DNA of 17,613 bases from Pseudolabrys sp. (GCA_029945495.1 JAQSCR010000416.1:473-18085); one strand, 5' to 3'. Positions 7,009 through 14,370 are shown, counted from the stretch's first letter. Numbers and translations: made by a program. The notes: a model not told the origin generated them from the letters alone.

Positions 7009-7224
7009 ATGACCGCAGCGCCGGACAATCCATCGCGTCAACTCGCCTGCGCGCAATGCGGCGCCGTGTTCGCCTGCAATCTGGCCGGCGGCTGCTGGTG
7101 CGCGGAGGAACCGTACCGGGTGCCGATGCCGGAAACCGCCGCGCAGGACTGCCTGTGTCCGGCCTGCCTGCGCAAGCTGGCGGCGGCGTCGCCGGACACC
7201 GTGCGGCGTAGCGATATACCGTAA
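7009..7224 (+). CDS. Cysteine-rich CWC family protein
   Basis: This small cytoplasmic protein of 71 residues has eight cysteines: C14, C17, C23, C29, C31, C48, C50 and C53. The central GGCWCAEEP motif is the hallmark of the cysteine-rich CWC family, and CLCPACLRKL (48-57) is its usual second half. The spacing suggests a zinc-binding site or sites. Function is not established for the family. The start lies 6 bp after the SH3-like gene's stop, so the two are probably co-transcribed. Confidence 0.85.
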   Translation: MTAAPDNPSRQLACAQCGAVFACNLAGGCWCAEEPYRVPMPETAAQDCLCPACLRKLAAASPDTVRRSDIP

Positions 7225-7341
7225 GGCCGGAAACAAACCCGCCGTGACACCGCGGCCGTTTCTGTGCCAGTTTGCGCCGCACCTACCTTGAGCCTTCCCG
7301 CCGCTTCACTTCCACTCTCGTCACGCCGGACACCGCGATTC

Positions 7342-8376
7342 ATGTTGCGCAAGATTCTTGACCTGTTGCCCGGCGTTTTGCTCTGCGTCGCGATTACCAT
7401 TGTCGCCCTGGTGCTACAGGCGATCGAGGTCCACTTCGCCGGCGAGCCCTATCTCGAAGCTTTGGTCGCGGCCATCCTGATCGGCGTCGCCATCCGCAGC
7501 GTCTGGCAGCCGAGCGGTTTCTGGGACCCCGGCATTCGCTTCAGCGCGAAATTCCTGCTCGAAGTTGCCATCGTGCTGCTGGGCGCCTCACTCAGCGCGA
7601 CCGCCGTGCTCGACCTCGGCCCGCTGCTGCTCGTCGGCATCGCCGCCACCGTCGTTATGGCCATCTTCGCCAGCTATGCGATCGGCCGCGCCTTCGGCCT
7701 GCCGCAGCGCATGGCCATTCTGGTCGCCTGCGGCAATTCGATCTGCGGCAATTCCGCCATCGCCGCGGTCGCGCCGATCATCGGCGCCGACGGTGACGAC
7801 GTCGCCTCCTCGATCGCCTTCACCGCCGTGCTTGGCGTCGTCGTCGTGCTGGCGCTGCCGTTCCTGGTGCCGATCCTGCATCTGTCGTTGACGCAATATG
7901 GCGTCCTCGCCGGACTGACCGTCTATGCGGTGCCGCAGGTGCTGGCGGCGACCTTGCCGATCGGCGCGCTGGCCAACCAGATCGGCACCGTGGTCAAGCT
8001 GGTGCGCGTGCTGATGCTCGGACCGGTGGTGTTCGGTCTGTCGCTGGTCGCCGGACGCCTGCGGCGGACCGCGTCGCCGGATCAGACGGCGGCGGGTAGC
8101 AAACTGAAATTCGGCGAATTGGTGCCGTGGTTCATTGTCGGCTTTCTCGTCGCCGCCCTTGCCCGCTCGTTCGGATTTATCCCGCAAGGCGCGATCAAGC
8201 CGATCGTTACGGTCGCCGGTCTGCTCACCACCGTGTCGATGGCCGCGCTCGGCCTCGGCGTCGACATTCGCGTCGTCGCCCGCGCCGGCGCGCGCGTCAC
8301 CGCGGCGGTCACCGTGTCGTTGATCGCCCTCGCCGTCATCAGCCTCGTGCTGATCCACGTCACCGGCATTCAATAG
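7342..8376 (+). CDS. YeiH family putative sulfate exporter (UPF0324)
   Basis: This inner-membrane protein of 344 residues has about ten helices. Family marks include EALVAAILIGVAIRSVW, the conserved KFLLEVAIVLLGASLS, the signature ACGNSICGNSAIAAVAPIIG and the C-terminal VAGLLTTVSMAALGLGVDIR. YeiH-type proteins are annotated as putative sulfate exporters, with experimental support in only a few organisms. The start at 7342 (MLRKILDLLPG) is preferred to an in-frame ATG at 7264 because the extra 26 residues are not membrane-like and family members begin near here; the ribosome site is weak either way. It stands 117 bp after the CWC gene and 85 bp before the CorA-type gene, both on the same strand. 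Confidence 0.9.
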   Translation: MLRKILDLLPGVLLCVAITIVALVLQAIEVHFAGEPYLEALVAAILIGVAIRSVWQPSGFWDPGIRFSAKFLLEVAIVLLGASLSATAVLDLGPLLLVGIAATVVMAIFASYAIGRAFGLPQRMAILVACGNSICGNSAIAAVAPIIGADGDDVASSIAFTAVLGVVVVLALPFLVPILHLSLTQYGVLAGLTVYAVPQVLAATLPIGALANQIGTVVKLVRVLMLGPVVFGLSLVAGRLRRTASPDQTAAGSKLKFGELVPWFIVGFLVAALARSFGFIPQGAIKPIVTVAGLLTTVSMAALGLGVDIRVVARAGARVTAAVTVSLIALAVISLVLIHVTGIQ

Positions 8377-8420
8377 TCGCGCCGCCGCGCTGTCATCGTC
8401 TTGTCATCAACCGGGCGGTC

Positions 8421-8446
8421 TCTCTCGCTATCCAGCGCGCGAGAGA
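8421..8446 (+). other. Hairpin between the YeiH and CorA/ZntB genes
   Basis: TCTCTCGC (8421-8428) pairs with GCGAGAGA (8439-8446) across a 10-nt loop, 16 bp before the next start codon. A direct repeat GAGACGCC follows at 8443-8450 and 8454-8461. It is too close to the start to be a normal terminator and lacks T-runs; it may affect translation of the CorA-type gene. Confidence 0.35.
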
Positions 8447-8461
8447 CGCCAAAGAGACGCC

Positions 8462-9478
8462 ATGACCGTCAGCGACAAAGCCGCCGCCGACCTCGCCGAT
8501 GCCGCGCCTGCCACCGGCATCGTCTGGGCCTACCGCTTCAACCCCGACGGTAGCGCCGAGAAAATCCCCAACGAAAGTGTCGACGCCGTCATGGCCGCGC
8601 ATGGCGCCGGCTGGATCTGGGTGCATCTGGCGCTCGCCGACAAGCGCTGCCGCGGCTGGATCGCGCAGCATGCGCCGTTATCCGAGATGGCGCGCGAAGT
8701 GCTCGCCGGCCCGGACAAGCATTTGCGCCTCGACATTCTCGGCCACGAGATCGTCGGCGTCGTGCCGGACCTGCATCAGGGCCTGACCCAGGAAAGCGAC
8801 GATCTGGTGCGGCTGCGCTTCGTCATGACCGACCGCATGCTGATCACCGCCCGCCAGCAGCCGGTGCATTCGGTCGAGGTCAACCGGCGCGCCATCGAAA
8901 GCGGCAAACGCTTTCCGACCGCCGTGTCGTTTCTCGACGCGGTGATCGACCAGTTCGCCGACGCCATCGGCCGCATGGCCGAACGGCTCGGCAACGAGCT
9001 CGACAGCGTCGAGGAAAACGTCATGCAGGAGGAGCCGGCCGACGAACAGCGCCGCATCGGCCGCGTGCGCTTGCAAGCGGTGCGCGTACACCGACAACTG
9101 GCGCAGCTCAAGACCATGTTCGCCCGGCTCGAGCCGCGGCTCGCCGCGCATAATCCGCACGTCGCCGAAGCCATCGGCGCCCTGGCGCAGAAGCTCGACT
9201 CGATCGATCACGAGGTCGGCTCACTTTACGAGCGCGCCCGCCTGCTGCTCGACGAAGCCGCCGCCAAGGTGAGCGCGCTCACCAACAGACGGCTGTTCAC
9301 GCTCTCCATCCTCACCGCCTGCCTGCTGCCGCCTACTTTGGTGACCGGCTTCTTCGGCATGAACACCAAGGACATGCCGTTCCAGAACACCGACGGCGGC
9401 ACATGGCTGGCGCTGGCGGTGGCCTTCGCCGCCGGCGCCGTGACGTTCTGGGCGCTGCGGCGGCTGCGGGCGCTTTGA
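8462..9478 (+). CDS. CorA/ZntB family divalent metal transporter
   Basis: This is an inner-membrane metal transporter of 338 residues that would act as a pentamer. It has a large soluble N-terminal domain (1-280), whose last part is a long charged helix (about 160-280), then two membrane helices (about 281-298 and 314-331) joined by the loop holding the family signature GMN (299-301, in TGFFGMNTKDMPF). CorA moves Mg2+/Co2+; the ZntB branch moves Zn2+. The short loop after GMN and 'FRGS-less' N-terminus with IVWAYRFNPDG...WIWVHLAL fit the ZntB-like branch better, but the ion cannot be decided here. The start has AAGAGACGCC upstream, a weak ribosome site. It stands on the same strand as the YeiH gene. 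Confidence 0.9.
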   Translation: MTVSDKAAADLADAAPATGIVWAYRFNPDGSAEKIPNESVDAVMAAHGAGWIWVHLALADKRCRGWIAQHAPLSEMAREVLAGPDKHLRLDILGHEIVGVVPDLHQGLTQESDDLVRLRFVMTDRMLITARQQPVHSVEVNRRAIESGKRFPTAVSFLDAVIDQFADAIGRMAERLGNELDSVEENVMQEEPADEQRRIGRVRLQAVRVHRQLAQLKTMFARLEPRLAAHNPHVAEAIGALAQKLDSIDHEVGSLYERARLLLDEAAAKVSALTNRRLFTLSILTACLLPPTLVTGFFGMNTKDMPFQNTDGGTWLALAVAFAAGAVTFWALRRLRAL

Positions 9479-9514
9479 AAACGGCAGGCGCGACAAAAAA
9501 GCCTGTTCTCCGGT

Positions 9515-9544
9515 TTGACAAGCTGAGCCCGCCGCCCCTAGGCT
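9515..9544 (+). promoter_or_regulatory. Candidate sigma-70 promoter for the TRAP operon
   Basis: TTGACA (9515-9520), an 18-bp spacer and TAGGCT (9539-9544) lie about 50 bp upstream of dctP. The -35 is a perfect consensus and the -10 is weak. This is the only good match in the 113-bp gap. Confidence 0.5.
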
Positions 9545-9559
9545 GCCGGCAATAACAAG

Positions 9560-9573
9560 ACGTCATACGTCAT
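9560..9573 (+). promoter_or_regulatory. Tandem ACGTCAT heptamer in the dctP leader
   Basis: ACGTCAT occurs twice in direct succession (9560-9566, 9567-9573) just downstream of the predicted -10 and upstream of the GGGAGG ribosome site at about 9578-9583. The position suits a repressor site. No regulator is encoded in the window, so the assignment is speculative. Confidence 0.25.
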
Positions 9574-9591
9574 ACAAGGGAGGGCACTACT

Positions 9592-10563
9592 ATGAAGAAA
9601 CTGGCTTTGCTGGGCTTTGCCGCAGTTTTCGCGACCACGGCCGCCCACGCGCAAATCGTCACCAAATATTCCGGCATTCAGCCGAACGACCACCCGGCCA
9701 GCTATGCCGAGGAATATTTCGGCGAAGAGGTTGGGCTCCTGACCAAGGGCGCGATCAAGATCGAGGTCTATCACAATACCCAGCTCGGCGACGCCGTCGC
9801 CAACGTACAGAGCGTGCGCAACGGCACCATCGGTTTCACCACCGTGTCGGCCTCGAACCTGAACCAGGTCGTGCCGGCGATGGACATGTATTCGCTGCCG
9901 TTCCTGTTCAAGAATGCGGCGCATTTCTGGTGGTTCCTGGCGCAGCCGGAAGCCGCCGCGCTGGCCAAGCCGCTCGAAGACAAGGGCATCAAGGTGCTCG
10001 GCTACATCGACAGCGGCGCGCGCAACTTCTTCACCGACAAGGAAGTGAAGACGCCCGACGACCTCAAGGGCGCGAAGATCCGCGTCATGGCCTCGCCGGT
10101 GATGGTCAACACCATGAAGGCCCTGGGCGCGACCGGCGTGCCGGTGGCCTGGTCGGAACTCTACACCGCGTTGCAGACCGGCGTTGTCGATGGCGCCGAG
10201 AACAACCATCCGTCGGTGGTCGCCAAGAAGTTCTACGAGGTGTCGAAATACTACACCCTCGACGAACACATGCGCATTCCGGACGTGATGATCATGTCGA
10301 TGAAGCTCTATAATTCGCTCACCCCCGAGCAGAAGAAGGCGGTCGAGGAAGCCGGCCAGCGCGCCCAGGCCTATATGCGCGGCGCGTGGCATGTATCCGA
10401 AGTGAAGGACCTCGCCGAGCTCAAGGGCAAGTTCAAGGGCATCAACACCGTCGACAAAGCGCCGTTCGTCAAGGCGGTGTCCGGCATGGTGGCTGAGGAA
10501 GCCAAGCGCCTCGGCGTCGAAAAGACCGTGGCTTTCGTCGTCGACAGCCAGAAAAAATTCTAA
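9592..10563 (+). CDS. dctP: TRAP transporter substrate-binding protein (DctP family)
   Basis: This is the periplasmic solute-binding subunit of a TRAP transporter, 323 residues. The signal peptide MKKLALLGFAAVFATTAAHA is followed by a predicted cut before Q21. Family marks are the NTQLGD segment (62-67), the conserved arginine R164 in GAKIRVMASPVM (160-171), which in characterised members binds the carboxylate of an organic-acid ligand, AWSELYTALQTGVVDGAEN (186-204) and a helical tail. The GGGAGG ribosome site is 8 bp before the ATG. It is first in the operon dctP-dctQ-dctM. The ligand cannot be named: a carboxylate is likely from R164, but no catabolic gene cluster is attached. Confidence 0.95.
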   Translation: MKKLALLGFAAVFATTAAHAQIVTKYSGIQPNDHPASYAEEYFGEEVGLLTKGAIKIEVYHNTQLGDAVANVQSVRNGTIGFTTVSASNLNQVVPAMDMYSLPFLFKNAAHFWWFLAQPEAAALAKPLEDKGIKVLGYIDSGARNFFTDKEVKTPDDLKGAKIRVMASPVMVNTMKALGATGVPVAWSELYTALQTGVVDGAENNHPSVVAKKFYEVSKYYTLDEHMRIPDVMIMSMKLYNSLTPEQKKAVEEAGQRAQAYMRGAWHVSEVKDLAELKGKFKGINTVDKAPFVKAVSGMVAEEAKRLGVEKTVAFVVDSQKKF

Positions 10564-10587
10564 CGGCCGTGGCTTAGGTTCGATGCG

Positions 10588-10621
10588 TACAAGGGTGGCG
10601 GATGAACCGCCACCCTTCGTA
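10588..10621 (+). terminator. Strong intercistronic hairpin between dctP and dctQ
   Basis: AAGGGTGGCGG (10591-10601) pairs perfectly with CCGCCACCCTT (10607-10617) around the loop ATGAA, and TAC/GTA extends the stem after a one-base bulge. It follows the dctP stop by 25 bp and is followed by TCTTT (10622-10626). Such a hairpin can end part of the transcripts or protect the upstream message, giving more binding protein than membrane subunits, as seen in other binding-protein transport operons. Confidence 0.7.
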
Positions 10622-10637
10622 TCTTTGGGGGAATAAA

Positions 10638-11177
10638 GTGGCTTTGCTTCGCGTATTCGACCGCTTCATCGCCTGGGTTGCGGCGCTGGTGCGCATCGTC
10701 TGCATCCTGCTGGCGACCGCCCTGTTTGCCATCATTATCGCGGCCGTCGTGGCCCGCTACGGCTTCGGCCAGGCGGTGTCGTGGACGGAAGAGGTGCCGC
10801 GCTATCTCCTGATCTGGATTTCGTTTCTCGGCGCCGCGAGTTGCGTACTGCGGCGCGAGCATGTCGGTTTCGACGTGTTGTTTTACATGTTGCCGAAACG
10901 GCCGCGCAAGGCGCTCGGCATCTTCCTCAGCCTTCTCATCTTCGGTTTCGGCTGGGTGATTTTCCGCTACGGCGTCGTCTTCGTGCAGGATTTCGGCTCC
11001 GACCTGATGGAGACAATTCCCTACGCCAACTACTGGTACTACCCGGCGATGCCGATCTCGGGCTTCTTGATCATGCTGTTCTCGGTCAAGGTCATGGTCG
11101 ATGAATGGCGAAGCAAGGATGCGGGCGCGCTGGCCGGCTCCTCGGTCGAAACGGTGGGCATGGAGCAACCGCGATGA
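10638..11177 (+). CDS. dctQ: TRAP transporter small membrane subunit (DctQ family)
   Basis: This is the four-helix small permease subunit of the TRAP transporter, 179 residues from the GTG start. Helices lie at about 10-40, 54-72, 92-115 and 135-155. The DctQ signature SWTEEVPRYLLIWISFLGA (48-66) and the following REHVGFDVLF (73-82) are clear. The GTG at 10638 is preferred because GGGGGAA lies 5-11 bp upstream and it opens directly into the family N-terminus. An ATG at 10602 in the same frame would put the start codon inside the loop of the preceding hairpin, with no ribosome site. The stop overlaps the dctM start as ATGA, so translation is probably coupled. Confidence 0.92.
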   Translation: MALLRVFDRFIAWVAALVRIVCILLATALFAIIIAAVVARYGFGQAVSWTEEVPRYLLIWISFLGAASCVLRREHVGFDVLFYMLPKRPRKALGIFLSLLIFGFGWVIFRYGVVFVQDFGSDLMETIPYANYWYYPAMPISGFLIMLFSVKVMVDEWRSKDAGALAGSSVETVGMEQPR

Positions 11178-12463
11178 CCCTTATTATCCTGGGTCTCGCC
11201 TTCCTTGTCCTCACGCTCATCGGCCTGCCGATCTCATTCGCCGTCGGCGTCGCGTCGGTGATCGCGACCTTTTTGCTGCCCGGCGTCGACAACGCCACCA
11301 TCGTCCAGCGCATGCTCACCGCGATCAACACCTTCCCGCTACTGGCGGTGATTTTCTTCGTCTTCGCTGGTGTGTTGATGGCCAAGGGCGGCATTGCCCG
11401 CCGCCTGGTGATGATGGCCGAAGTGCTGGTCGGCTGGCTGCCCGGCAGCCTCGCCCAGATCGTCGTCGTCGCCTCGATGTTCTTCGGCGGCGTCACCGGC
11501 TCGGCGGTCGCCGAGGTTTCCTCGATCGGCGCGATGATGATTCCGGCGATGGAGAAGGACGGCTATTCCCGCCGTTTTGCCACCGCCATCGTGCTGATGG
11601 CCGCGACCATGGGGCCGATCATCCCGCCCTCGATCGGCATGATCGTATTCGCGCATGTCGCCGGCAATGTGTCGATCGCCGCGCTGTTCCTGGCCGGCGT
11701 CGTGCCCGGTGTGCTGATCGGCGTATCGCTGATGGCCGCGTCCTTCGTCCACGGCAAGCTGTATCACCGCAAGGAACTGCCCGTCATTCCGATGCGCCAA
11801 AAAGTCATCCGCGTCATCGATGGCTTTGCCGGCGTGTTCACCATGGTCATCATCCTCGGCGGCATCATTTCCGGCATTTTCACCGCCACCGAAGCGGGCG
11901 CCGCCGCCGCGGTCTATGCGCTCGTCCTCACGGTGTTCGTCTACAAAGAGATCAAGATTTCCGATCTGCCGGAAATCATGTGGGAGTGCTGCCTGACCAA
12001 CGCCGTGGTGATGATGCTGATCGCCACCTGCTCGGTGTTCTCGTGGATTCTCACCTACGAAAACCTGCCGACCATGCTGGCGGAAAACTTCTTCAACCTG
12101 ATCCAGAGCAAGTGGGCGTTCCTGCTGATCCTCAACGTCTTCCTGCTGGTCGTCGGCATGTTCATCGATATGACGCCGGCGCTGATCATGCTGGTGCCGA
12201 TGCTGATCCCGCTGGCGATGAAGTTCGGCATCGACATGGTGCATCTCGGCCTCATCATGGTCATCAATCTGTCCTTCGGCCTGACCACACCGCCGGTCGG
12301 CACCGCGCTGTTCGTCGCGCTCAAGGTCGGCAAGATTTCGATGGAAAAGATCATTCCACCGCTGCTGCCGCTGCTCGCCTGCATGCTGGTCGTGCTAATG
12401 TTCGTCACTTATGTGCCGGAGTCCTACGCCTGGCTGCCGCGCATGTTGGGGTTGATGAAGTAA
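11174..12463 (+). CDS. dctM: TRAP transporter large membrane subunit (DctM family)
   Basis: This is the large permease subunit that moves the solute with sodium or proton symport, 429 residues with about twelve hydrophobic segments. Family marks are LIGLPISFAVGVASV (15-29), TFPLLAVIFFVFAGVLM (53-69), the signature GGVTGSAVAEVSSIGAMMIP (105-124), ATMGPIIPPSIGMIV (144-158) and, near the end, FGLTTPPVGTALFVALKVGK. The ATG at 11174 overlaps the dctQ stop by one base step (ATGA). A longer in-frame reading from 11105 only adds dctQ-overlapping sequence. With dctP and dctQ it makes a complete transporter; it is the last gene before a repeat at 12465. Confidence 0.96.
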   Translation: MTLIILGLAFLVLTLIGLPISFAVGVASVIATFLLPGVDNATIVQRMLTAINTFPLLAVIFFVFAGVLMAKGGIARRLVMMAEVLVGWLPGSLAQIVVVASMFFGGVTGSAVAEVSSIGAMMIPAMEKDGYSRRFATAIVLMAATMGPIIPPSIGMIVFAHVAGNVSIAALFLAGVVPGVLIGVSLMAASFVHGKLYHRKELPVIPMRQKVIRVIDGFAGVFTMVIILGGIISGIFTATEAGAAAAVYALVLTVFVYKEIKISDLPEIMWECCLTNAVVMMLIATCSVFSWILTYENLPTMLAENFFNLIQSKWAFLLILNVFLLVVGMFIDMTPALIMLVPMLIPLAMKFGIDMVHLGLIMVINLSFGLTTPPVGTALFVALKVGKISMEKIIPPLLPLLACMLVVLMFVTYVPESYAWLPRMLGLMK

Positions 12464-12464
12464 C

Positions 12465-12538
12465 GCGCATGATCCCGAAAAGCATGCCCTCGGGCTTGAC
12501 CCGTGGGTGGAAACCGGTTTCCGGATAAGATTATGCGC
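12465..12538. repeat. Hyphomicrobiales palindromic repeat (GCATGATCCCGAAAAG family) after dctM
   Basis: GCGCATGATC (12465-12474) pairs with GATTATGCGC (12529-12538) at 9 of 10 positions. An inner stem CCCTCGGG-CTTGA-CCCGTGGG has a single mismatch, and ACCGGT lies between. This sequence resembles a repeat scattered through Bradyrhizobium-like genomes. It starts one base after the dctM stop codon and may act as the operon's 3' end or as an mRNA-stabilising structure. Confidence 0.8.
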
Positions 12539-12575
12539 AATAGGATATGCGCAGTAGAAAATGTGGAAAGAAACA

Positions 12576-12875
12576 ATGATTACCGAAATCGCCCAGATCG
12601 ACGTCAAGCCCGGCATGGAAGCCGACTTCGAAGCCGGCGTTGCCAAGGCCGCGCCAGTCTTCAAGCGCGCCAAAGGCTGCCGCAGCATGCGGCTGATGAG
12701 CACCATCGAACGGCCGACGCATTATCGGCTGCTGGTAGAATGGGACACGCTGGAAAACCACACCGTCGATTTCCGCGGCTCGCCCGACTTTCAGGAATGG
12801 CGCAAACTCGTCGCCCATTGCTTCGCCTCGCCGCCGGTCGCCGAACATATGAACGAAGCGGTCAAGGGCTTCTAA
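12576..12875 (+). CDS. Antibiotic biosynthesis monooxygenase (ABM) fold protein
   Basis: This small cytoplasmic protein of 99 residues has the dimeric alpha-beta-barrel (ferredoxin-like) ABM layout: the opening strand ITEIAQIDVKPGMEADFE (2-19), a helix with AAPVFKRAKGCRSMRL (25-40), and the strand motif YRLLVEWDTLENHTVDF (50-66) with FQEWR (72-76). Members include haem-degrading and quinone-forming monooxygenases as well as many proteins of unknown role; the length and lack of a clear haem-ligand signature leave the function open. The ATG at 12576 has GGAAAG 7 bp upstream and is preferred over the ATG at 12561. It stands 112 bp after dctM with a repeat between, so co-transcription is uncertain. 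Confidence 0.85.
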   Translation: MITEIAQIDVKPGMEADFEAGVAKAAPVFKRAKGCRSMRLMSTIERPTHYRLLVEWDTLENHTVDFRGSPDFQEWRKLVAHCFASPPVAEHMNEAVKGF

Positions 12876-12882
12876 GCCTACG

Positions 12883-12932
12883 CCGCCTTTGCGCTTAAGC
12901 CGCCTTTGAGCTTAGGCCGCCAATGGCCTAAG
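12883..12932. repeat. Three tandem ~17-bp degenerate repeats between convergent genes
   Basis: Copies CCGCCTTTGCGCTTAAG (12883-12899), CCGCCTTTGAGCTTAGG (12900-12916) and CCGCCAATGGCCTAAG (12917-12932), followed by a partial CCGCCTTG, lie between the ABM stop and the DUF1272 3' end. On the minus strand each copy reads as AAGGCGGC-TA, which is the last codons and stop of DUF1272, so they look like slippage copies of that gene's end. Confidence 0.6.
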
Positions 12933-12933
12933 C
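12910..12933. terminator. Hairpin shared by the convergent ABM and DUF1272 genes
   Basis: GCTTAGGCC (12910-12918) pairs perfectly with GGCCTAAGC (12925-12933) around the loop GCCAAT. It contains the DUF1272 stop codon (12928-12930, minus) and lies 35 bp after the ABM stop. It could end transcription in either direction, though T-runs are absent. Confidence 0.45.
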
Positions 12934-13176
12934 CGCCTTGCCGCAACCTTCCGGCTTGAACACCCGCTCGGCCTGCGGCGGATATTTTTGAAGCTTGCCG
13001 GCCGGGCGGATCGGCCGCGGCGAAAAATTGCCGCCGCAGTTCGGGCAGATGCCGCCGAGCCTGGTCTCGGCACAATCGCGGCAGAACGTGCATTCGAAAG
13101 TGCAGATCATGGCATCTTCCGCCGCCGGCGGCAGATCCTTGTCGCAGCATTCGCAGTTCGGGCGTAAAGCCAGCAT
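12928..13176 (-). CDS. DUF1272 domain cysteine-rich protein
   Basis: This small cytoplasmic protein of 82 residues matches the DUF1272 family. The start LALRPNCECCDKDLPP (2-17) and the segments ICTFECTFCRDCAE (24-37) and GGICPNCGGNFSPRP (41-55) carry nine conserved cysteines (C8, C10, C11, C25, C29, C32, C35, C44, C47), pointing to zinc ribbons. One more, C78, lies in the short tail. Function of the family is unknown. The ATG at 13176 was chosen because AAAGGATC lies 5-12 bp upstream and the family begins with MLxLRPNCE; a longer in-frame ORF from 13212 lacks support. Confidence 0.9.
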   Translation of the reverse strand: MLALRPNCECCDKDLPPAAEDAMICTFECTFCRDCAETRLGGICPNCGGNFSPRPIRPAGKLQKYPPQAERVFKPEGCGKAA

Positions 13177-13245
13177 GGTTTGATCCTTTCGCGATTGAAT
13201 GCCTGCCGTCACTCTAGCAATACGTCAGCCGCCGCGCGGCCGCGA

Positions 13246-14235
13246 TCAATTCATCCGGGTCACCGACATCGTCTTCTTCTCGATCTTGCGCATGGTACGG
13301 CCCATCAGGCGCGCGGTGGTGACCGACCGGTCATCGATCGTGCGCGTCATACCGGCCTCGACGGTGATCACCATTTCGGATTCGATCTCGAGCGAAACGT
13401 CCTTGATCTGGCTGAGCACTTCCGGCGGGATCGTCTGGCTGCCCACCGCCGCAATCATCTTCTCGGCCAGCGACACCACCACGGTTTTCATCGCCGCGGG
13501 ATCGAATACGCGTTTGCGGATATACCGCACGTTGCCGGCGGCGGCATCGAATGACTCAATTCGTGTTTCCAGCGTCGATTTGATCGAGCCTGCGCCGAGC
13601 GGGCTGGGCACAGCCTCATCCTGACGCTTGACGGCGTCGGGCATGATGCCGGTGCTCTGCCCCGCCGCCAGAACCGGCATGTCTTCCATATAGGTCTCCG
13701 CCGCCTGCGGACCGTCGACGATCATGAAACCTTCCAACATCTGGCGGATCAACTCTGCGATCTTCGGGTTCTTGTCGAAAGCGCGCACCAGGTTGTCGAC
13801 GACGACCCTCACATTGGACTTCACTTCGTCGATATTCTCGACCGCCAGCGGCTTTCCGGCGGCGTTGGTGCGCCCGCGGATGACAATATCTTTCATCGCA
13901 CCGAACGCCTTTTCGGCGATGGCGTTGGTCGGCGCCGTGCCGGTCATCTTGATCTCGCGCATGACATAGGAAATACGGAAACCGTCGGCGAGCTTCTCGT
14001 CGATGCTAAACTCGTAGCGCGTTTCCAGCCGGCGCATGGTGGTCGGGTCGGGCCCGCGATTTTCTTCGGTGTCGGTGCGCGACACCACCGCCCAGCGGCT
14101 GCCGACCGGCGGATCGTAAGCGCGCTCGGTGTAAGCCCGCACCGGCATCTGGGCGAAAGCCTGGGTGCACAGGCACGCAAGCGCGACGGCGGCGGCGATG
14201 CGACGCAAGGCCGTGCCCCGAATGACAAAGCTCAT
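13246..14235 (-). CDS. Secreted hypothetical protein, family not recognised
   Basis: This is a 329-residue protein I cannot place. A signal peptide is clear (RRIAAAVALACLCTQAFAQ, cut near residue 29), so it is likely periplasmic. The mature part has many alternating charged and hydrophobic strands and no transmembrane helix or known catalytic motif. It includes GSRWAVVSRTDTEENRGPDPTTMRRLETRYEF-like beta segments early (45-80) and, at the end, a basic stretch RTMRKIEKKTMSVTRMN. The even strand pattern would suit a beta-rich, lipid-handling or scaffold fold, but this is only a guess. GGAGG lies 5 bp upstream of the ATG. It is on its own transcript direction with DUF1272 69 bp downstream. The gene occupies the whole 990 bp without breaks, and the opposite strand holds only short overlapping ORFs. 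Confidence 0.75.
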   Translation of the reverse strand: MSFVIRGTALRRIAAAVALACLCTQAFAQMPVRAYTERAYDPPVGSRWAVVSRTDTEENRGPDPTTMRRLETRYEFSIDEKLADGFRISYVMREIKMTGTAPTNAIAEKAFGAMKDIVIRGRTNAAGKPLAVENIDEVKSNVRVVVDNLVRAFDKNPKIAELIRQMLEGFMIVDGPQAAETYMEDMPVLAAGQSTGIMPDAVKRQDEAVPSPLGAGSIKSTLETRIESFDAAAGNVRYIRKRVFDPAAMKTVVVSLAEKMIAAVGSQTIPPEVLSQIKDVSLEIESEMVITVEAGMTRTIDDRSVTTARLMGRTMRKIEKKTMSVTRMN

Positions 14236-14370
14236 CCTGCCTCCGTGCTTTCAACGACGTGTCAAACTCGATGACGAGCGCGACCGTGCCCGCGCAACGA
14301 TAAGCTCTCGACCAGTTAGTTGCATCAGGATGCCAGCAGGTTCACAGGATACTCGTCCCGCCCTTCCGTC

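Noticed and set aside
7264..7341. Longer start for the YeiH-type gene
   Set aside because: The extra 26 residues are not membrane-like and do not fit the family N-terminus.
10602..10637. ATG start for dctQ at 10602
   Set aside because: The ATG sits in the loop of a strong hairpin with no ribosome site, while the GTG at 10638 has a strong one and begins at the family N-terminus.
9592..12875. The TRAP operon plus ABM protein as a new uptake-and-degradation system
   Set aside because: The ABM gene is separated by a repeat and 112 bp, and its chemistry is unknown, so the link is not supported.
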